Assembly: GCA_949825025.1 (NCBI GenBank)
Contig: OX463788.1
Location: forward strand, 25,562,069-25,626,068
Length of the DNA: 64,000 nt
Source: Siphlonurus alternatus
Taxonomy: Eukaryota > Arthropoda > Insecta > Ephemeroptera > Siphlonuridae
Direction: 5' to 3'
Shown: positions 37,601 to 48,766 of the stretch, piece by piece
How positions within the stretch are numbered: position 1 is the first letter of the stretch
Layout of the letters: each line of letters opens with the position of its first letter
Translations under genes and position numbers: made by a program
Notes under the pieces: generated by a model
What the model saw: only the letters and a program-made list of their open reading frames with translations
What the model was told of the DNA's origin: nothing
Databases searched by the model: none

Positions 37601-40334
37601 AATCAATCAAATGAATCAACTTATTTCGAGCTCTCTATAATAACTCGTTTTTTGTGCAGGCTCCAAGGAGATTCATCAGTCAGCACCGCTGGTGCGCTCA
37701 GTGCTCCTAGCAGGTTCTGTAGGCAGTGGTAAGGATATGCTGCTGCATGCAGTGTGCTCTGAGCTGGGAGCTGTACTTTTTGACTTGACCCCAGCCAACA
37801 TTGCTGGCAAGTATCCGGGCAAGGCAGGTCTCACAATGCTTGTACATCTCATTAATAAGGTATGGAAACTACTCATTTGCATAGTGTCACATATTGCAAT
37901 CCATTAGGCCAACCAGTGAGTATCGACTAAATCGACTTGTGTTGTTGACAAATTAAGTCATTTCCCTCTCAACTGATCAAACTCCTATTCCTAGCTCTAT
38001 GTTGTGTAATAACTACTCTCGGCACTCACTCGGCAGCCTCCAATCATGCACGCAGTTCAAAATGTTTATCCGTCTCTCACCATGTATTCACCTAAAATTT
38101 TGAATAAACTTTCTTCTACTTCAGCTGCAAAGTAGTGCGAGTTTAACCAATAAAGTGAATGATGCATGCATGGCGGTCATCAGGTTTAATTTTAACCATT
38201 CCCCTCTAAAGAAATCACTACTGAAATATTGATTAATGATTAATCTCAGTTACTTCGGAGCAGGCACGGATCTATGGGGGGGGGGGGGTGCCGGAGGTGC
38301 CACTGCACCCCCCGAAATTTCAGATTTAACATGGGCAATATAGGCATTTCCCTAACTTCAATGTTTTTTTAACATTGGCCTCATGAAGAGGGCACACCCC
38401 GAATTTTTTTTCTGGATCCGCGCCTGCTTCGGAGTCTAAAGCTGTTATTATACGATACAATTTTTCTAATTATTGTATAAAATTTTTCCTTTCAAGAAAA
38501 CTTCAACTCCATTTGTTTGTATGAAGATAAAGCTTTCTTATAAGGAAAAATTGTATGCAATAATCAGAAAAATTGTATTGTGTAATACCGGCTATAGGAT
38601 ATTTCTGTCAGCCAAATAACTTTTAAATTTTCGAGAATGTTCCAAAACTTAATCGATTATGGTTTGAGCAAAATTAAGCGGTAGGTTTTCTTACAACAGC
38701 TCCACTTCCGGTTTCCGTCCCATGTTAACCTTTTACCTCAATTTTCACAAAACTCATCAGACATCTACTTCATAAAATTTATGCCACCTATATATTGATG
38801 GATAGTTCCAAGTCCCCTGCAAGTCTTATTGAATTCAAGGAGGCCGGCTCGAAGACCTCAATCAACTGGTGAAATTAATCGTTTATTGTATATTAAATTT
38901 CTCCTGTTATTTTATCCTTGCTCACGACAAATATTTGAAACTTAAAAAAAAAAAAACTATTAATATGTACTCCGCCTTATAAAATTACTATCTTTCTATG
39001 TTTGTAATGTCCAATCTATATGCATTTTTAAGTATTATGTTGATAAATATATTGGGCATTGCAATAAAATGATATTCAAGAATGACAAGAATCATGCGAC
39101 GCGATGCGAATAATGTGAACTCTGCTTTGACATCTATTGGCAGCCAAATTCAATTCAATTCTTTATTGGTCATTTTCAAATACATACAGACACAATCATA
39201 ATGAAGTTACTCTGCATGAAATGGTAAGACACGTCTAAACACATATACACATTTGGCGATTAAAAAAAAAAAGATCGCAATTAACGCGATTTCGCTGCCG
39301 CAACCAGGCGAATTCGCTCGCCGCATAGGATTTCTCAGCTTGTGTGACCAAATCGCGTCGCATCGCCGTTGTCACCATCTGAATCCGCCTTATTATTTTT
39401 CATTTTTTATTAGTTTTTCTATATATATAGCTTAATCTTTTTCCTTCCTCATAGGTGTCTAGACTTGTTCAACCTTCTGTTTTATACATGGATACTGCTG
39501 AAAAACCTTTCATGAAGAAAATACCAAAGCAAGATCGTACTGATCCAAAAAGACTGAAAAAGGATTTACCAAAAATTGTTAAAGGAATTGGTCCTGATGA
39601 TCAAATCATTCTTATAGGAAGCTCAAACAATCCATGGGAATGTGACCAAAAGGTGATTTATATTTTTTTTTCTATATACTGTATATACCGGCCCTTCTGG
39701 CCTCTGGTAAACAACCACTGCCAAGCAGCACCTAAACCTCTCTGACGACAATTTAACGCGGACATTAATTGCTTTCTAACAAATGAATTTATCGGAAGCC
39801 AAATAAAACTTATACTTTTTATCTTTTTAAATTTACTAAGATATTTTGCACTTTGTAAGTGCGTAAAGTGCGTTCTACGATTGGAAATATACAAATCCAT
39901 AAAATTCAGGCCAAGCAACCGTAAGATCGAAACATAGTACTTTGTAAATCCTCTAGCGAGTCAGGAACAGCAGTCAAAGTCAGCCTAAGTAACCCTTAAG
40001 CCTAAGATTATAGCCGAGCAGAAGGCCTCTCAACCCAGTACACAAATTTGCAACTAGGACCATGTAGCCGAATCACGGCCACGGTCGGTAACAGAGAGCT
40101 ACCGGACAGTCACGCAGTTACTTAGAATATAATATATAGTCGCTACTTGGATAGTTCGCAACCTGGACAATTTGCTACGAGGATAGTTCGCTAATAATTA
40201 AATATTGTTTCCTGATATTTCATTCGTTGATCTGAACTTAACATTATGATAAAATTATCATTTTAATTAACAAGTAAGATAAGGTAAGTATAGGATAATG
40301 GCAGCCCTGGAAAAAAAAAGCAACAAACAACAAC

Positions 40335-40378
<44 letters not shown>

Positions 40379-43300
40379 TGTTTATTTAAAACAACACCAA
40401 ATTTACATGTATTGTGCAGTCAGAGTCAAAGATTTAAAATCAATAATGTTATTTATATGATGCAGTCGCATTTAGGCTCGGACTAGCCATAAGGCTAGGT
40501 TAGGGATCCCTGACTGATGACCTCGTCACTTTTTAGCCAATGCAGCATATAACAAGTGTCCTCAGGCTACTTATAGGTGAACCCTTCTGAATGCAATGCC
40601 TATACCTCTTTCTTCTCAGTCCGACCCTGGTCGTATAGAATCATTTGAAAATTAAATAAAAAAGTAATAAACTTAATAATGATAGAAATAACATTAGTAA
40701 TTAATAAAGAAAAATTAAGCTGTTTTGCAAAAGAATGAGGTATTTTAAGCAGTTCAACTTTACTTGTGAAAAATAATACTTAATTAGCTTCTGAGAAGGT
40801 TAATTTCTTACATAGAAGATCCGTTTTATATTACAACAGATAGAATTTTGCCTATATATATACTTATTGAATTTTTTCTTGTAACCAATTTGTCTTCGGT
40901 ATCAAAATTATCAGGTATTTTATCGAAGTAGCAAATTGTCTAGGTAACTAATTGTCAAGTAGCAAATTGTCCTAGAACCTCTAGTGTCACCCCAAGATTT
41001 GGCTGCTTCCTGCAAGAGCTCCTAGGGTCATGATCCTGATTTTAAAGTGCAATTTTTAAACATGCAAATTTAAAATTGCATATAGGTCGGTGATCTATGA
41101 TCTTTGTTGGAGATGTACTATATAATGTATCCATAAAATGACATTTCTGTATTGGATACAATAAACAAATCAATAACCATTAATAATCATTAATTCTTGT
41201 TTTATGTTTGCAGAGTTTGTCTCAGGCTTACAATAAGTTCATTTTATTACACAAGCCTGATTACGGAACCTTGTCTTCACTGTGGAAAGATAAACTTCTT
41301 CAGTTTCCTTCCGTCAGTAGACACTTCAACGTGGGTGCCATGGCCAAAGTATCAGATGGCTTCCCAATGGGAACAATTGTTCAAGTCATCAATGAGGTAA
41401 TTTTCTCAGGTCCCATATTTATGATAATTAAATGCGTTCTTTTATATTTAAGTATTCAATACTTTTTTTATTCCTTACAGAGCTATAATAGCTTAGGAGT
41501 CCAAATGTTGTTTTTCTTTTGTCAACGTCAATAAAATTATAATAAATATTGTATTGAAATAGTGGTAACTTCTTTCCTCATTATGCAGTTATGTTTGATT
41601 AATAAAATTATTTACATTTCACTAAGGGTATTTTCTATTGGTATTTGATCCAAATGAAGAAATTGGTTTGCGACCTCATATTTCAAGAAATATTTACACA
41701 GTAATTGCCACAAAGCTTATATAGCTATATACCGACATGAAAATGAGATGCAACTTTGACATACTTGAATACTTGTCAGTCTCAACATATGCATAATTAA
41801 GTTGTAGTAAATATAGAGAGAGCCAGCAAAGAATAAAATAAATTGTCTCCTTATTGTATTGAAAACTCAAAATAAAATAATATTGTAGTTTGGCCCGCAC
41901 TAATATTTTTCTCATTGCATCTGAACAGGTTTCAAACAAAAGCTTTTAATTTAATATTATTATTATTATTTTAGAGCTATATTCTCAAAAGAAGAACATT
42001 CATGGAATTCGGGTCGTTCCATCACTTTAATTTTCACTCACAGCTTATTAAAAAGTTAAAGCTAAAATAATAAGAAATAAGAAATCCATAATATCCATAC
42101 AATTTGATCTATTTTTTTTATATAATCACTATTTTTAATTATGATGTAGTGTGATATCTGTATTATTTATCTCAATTAATGTATAAAATAGTATGATTTG
42201 TAATTTCTGCTATCTTGTTCGAAATCTTTAAATAACAAACTAACGTTCCCCGTCTACGAGTTCTAAACTCTTGGGGTTTATCTTGTATTTCTATTGTTAT
42301 ATGTATATGATGTTTGAATTCTGAATAAACAATTTAAAAAAAAAATTGATTTGACAATGTTTATTTTCCCGCTTGATTTGTTCTGAATGTAACAAAAAAT
42401 TCATCAAATATGAGAAAACATTGTAAATGTGTGAATAAACCCTTAATTACAATTGTATATTTTATTATCCATAGGTCATGACATGCAAAAGAATACTACA
42501 GCTTAAAACACACCCGCTGACTCATGCAGAATTTGTTAACTGCCTTGCAAAGTATGATCCGGTTTACAGGTAAGAAAATTGTATAAAATTACAATAACTT
42601 CTTTTATACAGAAATTTATCGACGATGCATGTATATTATGCACACAACATATATACTGTATAAGGTCACGCATATGAAGACGCGATTCACGAAAGAGTAG
42701 TTGTCCAGAAAGATATATAGGTGCGTCACTAACCGTGGTTAGCATCAGCTTTATGACACGAAACGTTGTGAGTGAGAAATCTAGATCACTTTTTGAATTT
42801 TGAATCGCGCCCATTTCCATTACTTTTAAAATATTTTTTAATGTGGTCACGGGCTTCTGGGGTTATAATAAAAATGCTGGCATGTATGCATGCATTGCAT
42901 ACATGGGTGATCGCAAAAAAATATAATTTTTGCACTCAAATCAATAAAGGGTAGAAATCTTTCTTGCAGCATGTTTTCGTATTGCAATCGCAACAAATGT
43001 TACTATTCATTTACATATTCACATATTCCTAACATAAAAATAAGGACATTATTTAATTTGTCTTTGAGCAAAATTTAAGTAACAAGCACAAAAAATAATA
43101 TAAATAATAATAGAATATAAATTTTTCCGAGTGTCATGTTGCCTGGACATATAAAAAATAATTTATTTATATATTGACTTTTTTAAACTTAAATATTCAA
43201 TAAAAAAAGATGAATATTATACAATATAATGTATTTAGATCCAAAAACATGTAATTAAAAATATATAAGCAAATCACCATACATCTTTTTAATATAAATT

Positions 43301-43823
43301 AATTGAGTTGGATACGTGATAATAAAGAATTTTAGTGACTCGATTCGTGAATCCAACCATGATTTATTATTATTTTATTATTTTATTTGGTGCCAAAGTT
43401 ATATAATTTTTGCTCAAACACGAGTAAAATAATACATAATTAACTTCTTATTTTTATATTAGGAATTTAATTAGTTGTAATTTATTTTGCGTAATTGCAA
43501 TACGAGAACATGTTGTTCATTTGACTCTTTTATTTCTCCCCCCATGCCCCCCCCCCATCAGAGGCATTGTCAGGGGGAATTTCTGCTTTCTATTAATACG
43601 AGTGCAAAAGGTACTTTGGCGATGTCCATGCATACAATATAAAATAATATAAATATGCAGCTGGTGTAACCGTGACATTTTTTTTTTTCCTCTTTTAAGG
43701 GAAGAGGAGGAAGCATTTCAACAGTGGTATGCCAAGACCCCCCTTGGCAAGAAAAAAGCTCGGGCTCAGGAGCTGGAAGAAGAAATGAAAGCTGAGAAAG
43801 AAAAACGCAAAAAGAAGAAATAG
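22187..43823 (+). CDS. DRC11: Dynein regulatory complex subunit 11 / IQ and AAA domain protein (complete)
   Basis: DRC11 is part of the nexin-dynein regulatory complex of ciliary and flagellar axonemes. Thirteen exons join in perfect phase: 22187-22277, 28346-28507, 29156-29344, 29472-29735, 32119-32318, 35628-35896, 36301-36449, 37037-37346, 37660-37859, 39455-39652, 41214-41396, 42475-42569, 43700-43823. With exon 19016-19026 they give about 814 aa, close to human IQCA1. Order: [14 protein letters not shown] near residue 64; two IQ motifs ([28 protein letters not shown], ~209-224); coiled coil; [10 protein letters not shown]; a Lys/Gly-rich stretch (~450-478); an AAA-like domain with P-loop GSVGSGKD (~567-574), [15 protein letters not shown] and VLYMDT; C-terminal [18 protein letters not shown]. 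The P-loop Ser/Thr is Asp, and Walker B lacks DE, so ATP hydrolysis is doubtful. Expected in sperm or ciliated sensory neurons. Introns carry LINE, SINE and MITE insertions. Confidence 0.95.
22556..22600. repeat. (AT)n microsatellite
   Basis: AT dinucleotide array in DRC11 intron 2. Confidence 0.9.
22620..22925. mobile_element. tRNA-like palindromic element, family J (copy 2)
   Basis: Ends gtgttcacccgccaaggtaa and its complement; arms match family J copy 1 (attgtcagaaaattt). Each arm carries a tRNA-like B box (gtgggttcgagtcccac and its inverse). The left arm read on the minus strand also shows an A box-like tggtctaatggta. The B box thus occurs twice, on opposite strands. The acceptor-stem halves of the tRNA-like core do not pair, so this is not a tRNA gene. 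Confidence 0.65.
23600..23920 (-). pseudogene. Decayed LINE reverse transcriptase fragment, minus strand
   Basis: The reverse complement reads [22 protein letters not shown] and then, after a frameshift, [19 protein letters not shown] and [11 protein letters not shown]. These match the motifs at the start of the reverse transcriptase domain (NYRGI ... EQFGFR..RST..A). It then dissolves into stop codons. It lies just upstream of, and opposite to, the LINE at 23990. Confidence 0.55.
23990..26907 (+). pseudogene. Inactive Jockey/CR1-like LINE in DRC11 intron 2
   Basis: Endonuclease domain fragments: CICETWLCD (24010), [11 protein letters not shown], then in another frame [13 protein letters not shown] and [16 protein letters not shown] (24536). 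Reverse transcriptase: [35 protein letters not shown], an in-frame stop at 25572, [59 protein letters not shown] and [12 protein letters not shown]. The catalytic YADD box is replaced by ISTTT near 25885. At least two frameshifts and two internal stops (24987, 25572) make it dead. It ends in AAATA repeats at 26881-26907. It is 5' truncated. Confidence 0.88.
26908..27068 (+). mobile_element. Second, 3'-only copy of the same LINE in tandem
   Basis: gggtgaatg.acacttac.gt, atttgccccatgggctcttt and tttgtgcccatgaaag repeat the sequence at 26753-26880 almost exactly, followed by another A/T-rich tail. It is a head-to-tail 3' end duplication of about 155 bases. Confidence 0.75.
27540..28070 (+). mobile_element. 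SINE body (no 5S head), split by MITE K
   Basis: Matches the SINE body of 19898-20150 in order: ggggtaaattcgtctcgctt, ttggtccattgag, aggtgtccgtcctgac, tgctgggacgcgtaac, then (after the insert) atccctacccattaccccgc and ggggtgcatccctg plus an A-rich tail. The 5S-like head is missing. It is interrupted at 27765-28002. Confidence 0.75.
27765..28002. mobile_element. GC-rich palindromic MITE, family K (copy 1), inside the SINE
   Basis: Ends aggggcatttccatggagcg and its complement. Arms share atcgctttcccgcagcgatt and gccatgttgacgtgg-type words. TTA flanks both sides, the SINE consensus being continuous across it, which fits a 3-bp PIF/Harbinger-type target duplication by inference. A diverged copy is at 60476-60912. 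Confidence 0.65.
28587..28907. mobile_element. MITE family B (copy 2), CRE-bearing subtype
   Basis: Ends gtatcgacctcaatttt and its inverse, arms as in other family B copies. The centre carries two TGACGTCA sites (28716-28723, 28769-28776) in place of the B-box module of copies 1, 3 and 5. Confidence 0.75.
29981..30985. mobile_element. About 1 kb imperfect palindrome in DRC11 intron
   Basis: gcgcacacct ... gatttgagcaaag on the left is inverted in ctttgctcaaatcgct ... aggtgcgtgc on the right. Inner arms pair through cgtgaactgcactaat / gtgaattgcacc. It fills most of the intron between exons ending 29735 and starting 32119. Confidence 0.5.
31738..32027. mobile_element. Tandem dimer of a palindromic unit, family I
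   Basis: Two head-to-tail copies of about 145 bases (to ~31886 and to 32027). Each begins ttacaccataaatttt-like and ends gtgtaataccggctt, with inner inverted repeats gcatacaatttttccttgca and its complement. The dimer stops 91 bases before the next DRC11 exon. Another unit is at 38440-38593. Confidence 0.65.
32906..35494. mobile_element. 2.6 kb inverted repeat in DRC11 intron, with nested MITE
   Basis: gagccaggtctccaaaatgg at the left is inverted at the right end. Arms pair through tgcatccagggaacctataa, aacttccggtg, ataaccaattttccaggctg and the aattgaattcttatttgcaa region, down to a central palindrome at 34090-34370 built on gctccaaactagttctg / cagaactagtatggagc. MITE B copy 3 sits only in the left arm. 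The palindrome lies between exons ending 32318 and starting 35628. Confidence 0.75.
33599..33920. mobile_element. MITE family B (copy 3) with B-box-like motif
   Basis: Complete copy from atggagtaccgacctcaatt to its inverse. It carries acgtggattcgaacccgacc at about 33778-33797, nearly identical to copy 1. It is nested in the larger inverted repeat. Confidence 0.8.
38260..38427. mobile_element. hAT-like MITE with 8-bp target duplication
   Basis: Ends CAGGCACGGATC and GGATCCGCGCCTG are imperfect inverted repeats. The element is flanked on both sides by CTTCGGAG, an 8-bp direct repeat. Ends beginning CAG with 8-bp duplications are the hallmark of hAT elements. It contains a poly-G run of 12 (38276-38287) and no transposase. 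Confidence 0.7.
38440..38593. mobile_element. Palindromic unit, family I (copy 3)
   Basis: Pairs cgatacaatttttctaatta with its inverse and ends gtgtaataccggcta, as in the dimer at 31738-32027. Confidence 0.6.
39090..39400. repeat. Loose inverted repeat plus LINE-like tail in a DRC11 intron
   Basis: atgcgacgcgatgcgaa is inverted in aatcgcgtcgcatcgcc at about 39350. Between them, 39145-39200 looks like a minus-strand LINE 3' end (its complement ends ccaataaagaattgaattgaa). The boundaries are not clear. Confidence 0.35.
40140..40985. mobile_element. Element with direct and inverted TAGCAAATTGTC terminal words
   Basis: Left end: cttggatagttcgcaacctggacaatttgctacgaggatagttcgc-type words. Right end: agtagcaaattgtctaggta and agtagcaaattgtcctag. 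About 700 bases of non-coding interior include an (AT)n run at 40337-40378. Confidence 0.4.
42240..42345 (+). mobile_element. Probable LINE 3' end remnant
   Basis: cgagttctaaactcttgggg forms a hairpin-like 3' motif, followed by gaataaacaatttaaaaaaaaa. No coding part is visible upstream. Confidence 0.35.
42681..42810. mobile_element. MITE family G (copy 2)
   Basis: Ends cgcgattcacgaaagag and tgaatcgcgc, with core actaaccgtggttagcat. It lies just after the DRC11 exon ending 42569. Confidence 0.6.
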
Positions 43824-44030
43824 TTATCTTAACTTTACTTTTCTTCATTTAATACGATTAAATTAAGGAATTTAATAATAATATAGAAAATTACTTCAAT
43901 TTTATCTAGAAGTATTAATTAACTTGACAGTAAGTAAGTGTACAGCTCAATAATAATGTTCTAAAATTTTCAAACGTGAAGGTTTGAAACGGAAAGGGTA
44001 AGTGATTCATCAACTAGCTGAACACTTTCA

Positions 44031-44036
44031 AATAAA
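44031..44036 (+). terminator. Candidate poly(A) signal of DRC11
   Basis: AATAAA about 210 bases after the DRC11 stop codon, on the same strand. Confidence 0.5.
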
Positions 44037-44039
44037 AAT

Positions 44040-45780
44040 GTCATAATATGGGCCCAGCTTCGACTACTCAAAAGCTAGTTTTATTTATACATTATATAAA
44101 ACCATAATATAAACAAAAGCCAATTAAAAAAATAAAATTCTTTAAAAGAGATTCTAATTTTTTAATATTTTATTAATATACAATACTGATTTCCGTTTCA
44201 TATAATATATATAGCAAAAACTTTAAAAAAAAGTATTGTATTAAAATAATAAAAATTTGAATCTTATTTTAGATTTTTATTTTTTTACCATCTTTTGTTT
44301 ATATTAGTTTTTTATAATTTTTATTGTATATAACATAAATAGTAAATTTCGAGTTGTCATAGCTGGTAGTTTGACCTACCGTCACCGTAGATGTTCGAAT
44401 TATAATATGACACTGTACTGTACACAAATCCTACTTCCAATTATAATTAAAAAAAAAATGACATTGCATGGATAAAGATTTATATGGATTTCTCAAAAGG
44501 TTAAATTTTGCACTTTATATCCCTTATTAGAAATTACAATCTCTGAACTTATTTTAGAAAGAAGATAAAAATGTGGTTTCATTTTGAAGCACTTCATTTA
44601 TTAACACACAGCAAAAACAAACCGAGTATTTAACATGGTATATATACATATTTAATTATAACAAAGATATCAATAGTAATATTATCACCGTTTACATTTT
44701 GTTTATAGTCTCAACTAGTTGAAACAACATCAATTTTCAGCACACACACTTCTCCAAATTCACAAAATGGATATTTATTAAATTCTTCTTGCACAAACAG
44801 ATGGCATATACAATTATAACCTTCATAATTTTTTTAGTTGCTTTCATAATTGTAACTTTGTTTAATTTCATTAATTGTTGATTATTGTAAATATGTTGTT
44901 TTTTATCTCCATTTTTTTTACATGATTCATGTTGTCTTGTGGTTGAAATAAAATAAATGTGTTTTAATAAAAAATTGCATGAAATAAAAACAAGTTATTT
45001 TCAACAAGTTGTTCAAGTCTTTTTTTTTTTTTTTTTTATTTGTACTCTTATCATAATGGAAGCAGCTAGACATAAAATAATAATGACCTGCATTGAACCC
45101 TAAGGAATGAGTAGACATGTCACATTTTTTTTTTTTATTATTGCTGTAAAAAAAAAGTTATTCGCACTTAATATATTCAAAATACCACTATATGAATTTG
45201 TACGTGTATATAAGCTTTTGATTCAGTATGAAGAGTTTCACTGTTTAATATTCAAGTACAGTTTTATAACGCCGAGTATTGAGCAGACGTTACACAAATT
45301 CTCATTCACTTTCATAATAATTCAACTTTTCTATTGTATATGATATAATATTTAATATATAATGAAAAACAATTACATTGTATAATTTTTCAATTTATCT
45401 TTTTTTTTATTATTTTTTTATTATATATATAATTGTGATTGAAGTCAAAATGCACCAAAAGGCAATACATGTGACTAATTTTATCAAAAAATAAACAACT
45501 AAATAATTATTACTTTACTCATGAGCTTACATGACTATATAAGTATAAGCATCATCAGTCTTTCGCATACTCGATGTGAAAATGTGCTTCGTTACATATA
45601 ATGACAAGACTCAAAAAAAGTTTTTTTTTACTGCGACTAGTCCGTCACAACAATAACACAATACAAGTTAAGCAAAGCAATCAACATGGCAGCTGTAATT
45701 AATTGCAACCAACTCGTGTTAATCATGACAATCATGCATGCCAATGCCAATATTGACTTTTCTTTAGGATACGTTTCGTA
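44040..45780. other. Intergenic, no gene seen
   Basis: Very AT-rich DNA between the DRC11 poly(A) signal and MITE B copy 4. Homopolymer runs only; no convincing exon on either strand. Confidence 0.55.
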
Positions 45781-45787
45781 AAATATA

Positions 45788-46078
45788 ATGGAGTATCGAC
45801 CTAATTTAAAAAAATTATAATAATAAAAAAATTTGTATTTTTAAAAAAAATATTAAAAGTCCTTTTTTTGACGTCACGAGGCGCCTCTCCTTATGAAAAG
45901 GATAAGACTTGCCGCCGCGTGACGTCACAAAAAATACCATCATTAATTTTTTAAAAAATTTCCAGGGATATAAAAAATCTGAAAAAAATCAGGGTAACAT
46001 TACTTTGCACCCTCTATCCATTTCTGCAAAAAAAAAAAAAAAAAAAGAAAAAGAAAAAAACTGAGGTCGATACTCCAT
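45788..46078. mobile_element. MITE family B (copy 4), CRE-bearing subtype
   Basis: atggagtatcgacct to aggtcgatactccat. The left end has decayed. Like copy 2 it carries two TGACGTCA sites (45869-45876, 45920-45927). TA flanks both ends. Confidence 0.7.
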
Positions 46079-47160
46079 TATGTTAAAATGAGTTTTTTTT
46101 TTCAGTTTCAATTCATGGTAAGTAACTGAAATTAATACATGACCATCGTCACAAAATAATATTTTACTGTTATAAGCCCCATTTAATTCACATATTTGTA
46201 CAATCTACATAACGGAATACAAAAATTTGTGTTTTAGATTCACATCAAAAATATAGCCTGCGCATTGAATGTAAAACACAAAAAAAAAAAAAAAAAAACA
46301 TAACCAAACTTAAATTTGTCTATATAGTACTATGTAAAAATGGCAGAAAAAAAACACTTTGGAGCGATTGAAGTAGTCAAATATCAAGTGTCTATTAATT
46401 ATAATTTACATAAAAAAAAATTAACACTTTTATTTGTTTACACTAAACACACACACACACACTACAAATAAATAAATAAATAAATATTACTTGTTATTTC
46501 TCACACAACCTCTTTCATAAAAGCAATCAACATAATAAGTTAATTGAAATTAGGTTAATAAATAATTCAAATGAGTTAACAATATTACATCAATCACTTA
46601 CACATTAAGTAAGGTTGTTTTCATATAGATATCCGATCACTCGAAAACACTTATTGAATTTGAATTTAAGAATCATAACATGTAATTTATCGCATATATT
46701 AGCGTATGATAGAATATCTATAATAGAACAGAGATACATATTTCATGTGAAAGTTGGCATGTATCTCCATTTGTAATAAAATCCAGAAGCAAATTCTATA
46801 ACTTTGGATATTAAATTCAAGTTACGAGAATTCACTGTTTTGTTACCGTACAAGAGTTAATTGTGATGATCAAAAGCTGTGGCTTCATTTGTGATTAGTA
46901 CGAATATCTATGTCGTGCTAGTGGATTCAATCTCATCATCCTATTCGGGCATTCGTGCAAAGGTGTATTGGAGGCTGGTACGCGGTTGAGACCTCTGCAC
47001 ATACACCACCAGAGTGAGAATAAAAATTGGAGCATTTTTCGTTGATAAATTTTAAATACTATCTTCACTAACATTTTTCAATGCATTAAATTCATTAAGA
47101 TGTTAAATTACTTTAATTTAACTAATAATTACTTAACAACAATTGCTCAATTTTTACTGG

Positions 47161-47165
<5 letters not shown>
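46079..47165. other. Intergenic, microsatellites only
   Basis: (AC)n near 46446-46462 and (AAAT)n near 46468-46492. No gene or repeat family was recognised. Confidence 0.5.
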
Positions 47166-47200
<35 letters not shown>

Positions 47201-47203
<3 letters not shown>

Positions 47204-47847
47204 GGTGTCCACAGAAATTCGCACGAATTGACCTAGGCAAATTAAAGTATGAAGCAGGATGGTAACATGAACATGTTATACATCAAATGAAAGCCCAACA
47301 ATCGACATTTTCAAAATTGTAAGCAAAAAAGCATTGTGTGAACTTGTTTTCTTTTGAAACGAAAAAGGAACAAAAATGGCCGTTTCTGAGCTCCAAACTC
47401 CGCAGAATCAGCTGTCATCTCAACGAGATTGTCTCTATTTAATTATTCGCTTGAATAAAAATTTACCCACACAATTTACCACAAGGCTTCTCCGCATGAG
47501 CACCGTACTGTTGGTAAACCCGGCACACGCCCGGACGGACGGGCCTCCAATTCTCGCCACACGTTGCCAGAATTGCCGGCGTGATTAATCTGATTGTTGT
47601 GGTGATGAGAACTGGAGGCCCGTCCGGACGTGTGCCGGGGTACCAACGATGTGAAGAAGCTTTGTGGTAAATTGTGTGGGTAAATTTTTATTCAAGCGAA
47701 TAATTAAATAAGGACAATCTCTTTAAGATGACAGCTGATTCTGCGGAGTTTGGAGCTCAGAAACGGTAATTTTGTTCCTTTTTCGTTTCAAAAGAAAGCA
47801 ATTCCAAACAATGCTGTCAATTCGTGCGAATTTCTATGGACACCCTG
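47201..47847. mobile_element. Palindromic MITE with CAGGGTGTCCA ends
   Basis: cagggtgtccacagaaattc at the left is matched by gaatttctatggacaccctg at the right. Arms pair through the GC-rich centre (gacgggcctccaattctcg / gagaactggaggcccgtc). It sits at the end of an (AT)n run (47166-47200), so the target was probably TA. Confidence 0.7.
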
Positions 47848-48075
47848 TATATTTATCTGATGATAAATTATAATATACTACTTTATAGCATGATGGTATT
47901 GCATACAAAAAGTTGCTGAACATGTAATGGCATATATTTATTTGTTAAAATAAATGTAAGCATTTTTATACCAAATTTTACTTCTACTGAAGATCCAACA
48001 TTTTACAGGTGTGAATAAACGAAACAAGGCATATAGAGGTTTAATTAGCTTCTATATTATATACAATATTAATTA

Positions 48076-48182
48076 CTACGTTTACATGACAGTGTTTAAT
48101 GCGTATTCGTTGACGACGGATAATGTTATTCTTATGAGGCGTCGTCAACGGATACGTATTAAACACCGTCATGTAAACGTAG
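48076..48182. mobile_element. Minimal MITE, family F (short form)
   Basis: Just two inverted arms: ctacgtttacatgacagtgt through ttcgttgacgac, a tiny loop, and the return to gtaaacgtag. It has the same ends as the longer element that starts seven bases later. Confidence 0.7.
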
Positions 48183-48188
48183 TGTTCA

Positions 48189-48747
48189 CTACATTTACAT
48201 GACGATGTTTAACACGCATTCGTTGACGACGGATAATGTTATTATTATTTATTCTTTTCTTAAACAAAATTTTGTAATTTAGAACCAGTGATAAAAATAA
48301 AAAGGATATCATATTGTCTCTTGTGTATACTATATCTTATGGATTTTGTTTTTCTCTCATTTTGTTGAAGAATGATTTAATTGGATTATTATGGATGTGA
48401 TAAGTGATGTATTATACGATTTGTGTAGATTTATAAGGAATAAAATTTAATAGATACTTTATATTTTTTGTTCATATATTGCTCGAGTTGAAGGATTATT
48501 AATGATGAATTATTAATGAATTATTGTATGTATTGATGAGGGCCAGATTGTTTATTTCATGCTAATGTTTCTTGTTTTAATGTGTCATTTTTTTAGTATG
48601 GACGTACATTGCAATATATATGTGATTGATGAACATTATTGACGTGCTTATATTGTTGTATGCAATCGAAAGGCAATAAAAAATTATGAATTATTTATAT
48701 GAGGCGTCGTCCACGGATGTGTATTAAACTCTGTCATGTAAACGTAG
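48189..48747. mobile_element. MITE, family F (long form)
   Basis: Ends ctacatttacatgacgatgt with ttcgttgacgacgg, and gaggcgtcgtccacggatgt with gtaaacgtag, flank about 440 AT-rich non-coding bases. The right end is about 20 bases from the stop codon of the minus-strand gene. Confidence 0.7.
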
Positions 48748-48766
48748 AGTGAATGTACCTTGCTTC

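Noticed and set aside
47376..47588. 70-codon plus frame
   Set aside because: It lies wholly in the left arm of the CAGGGTGTCC palindrome.
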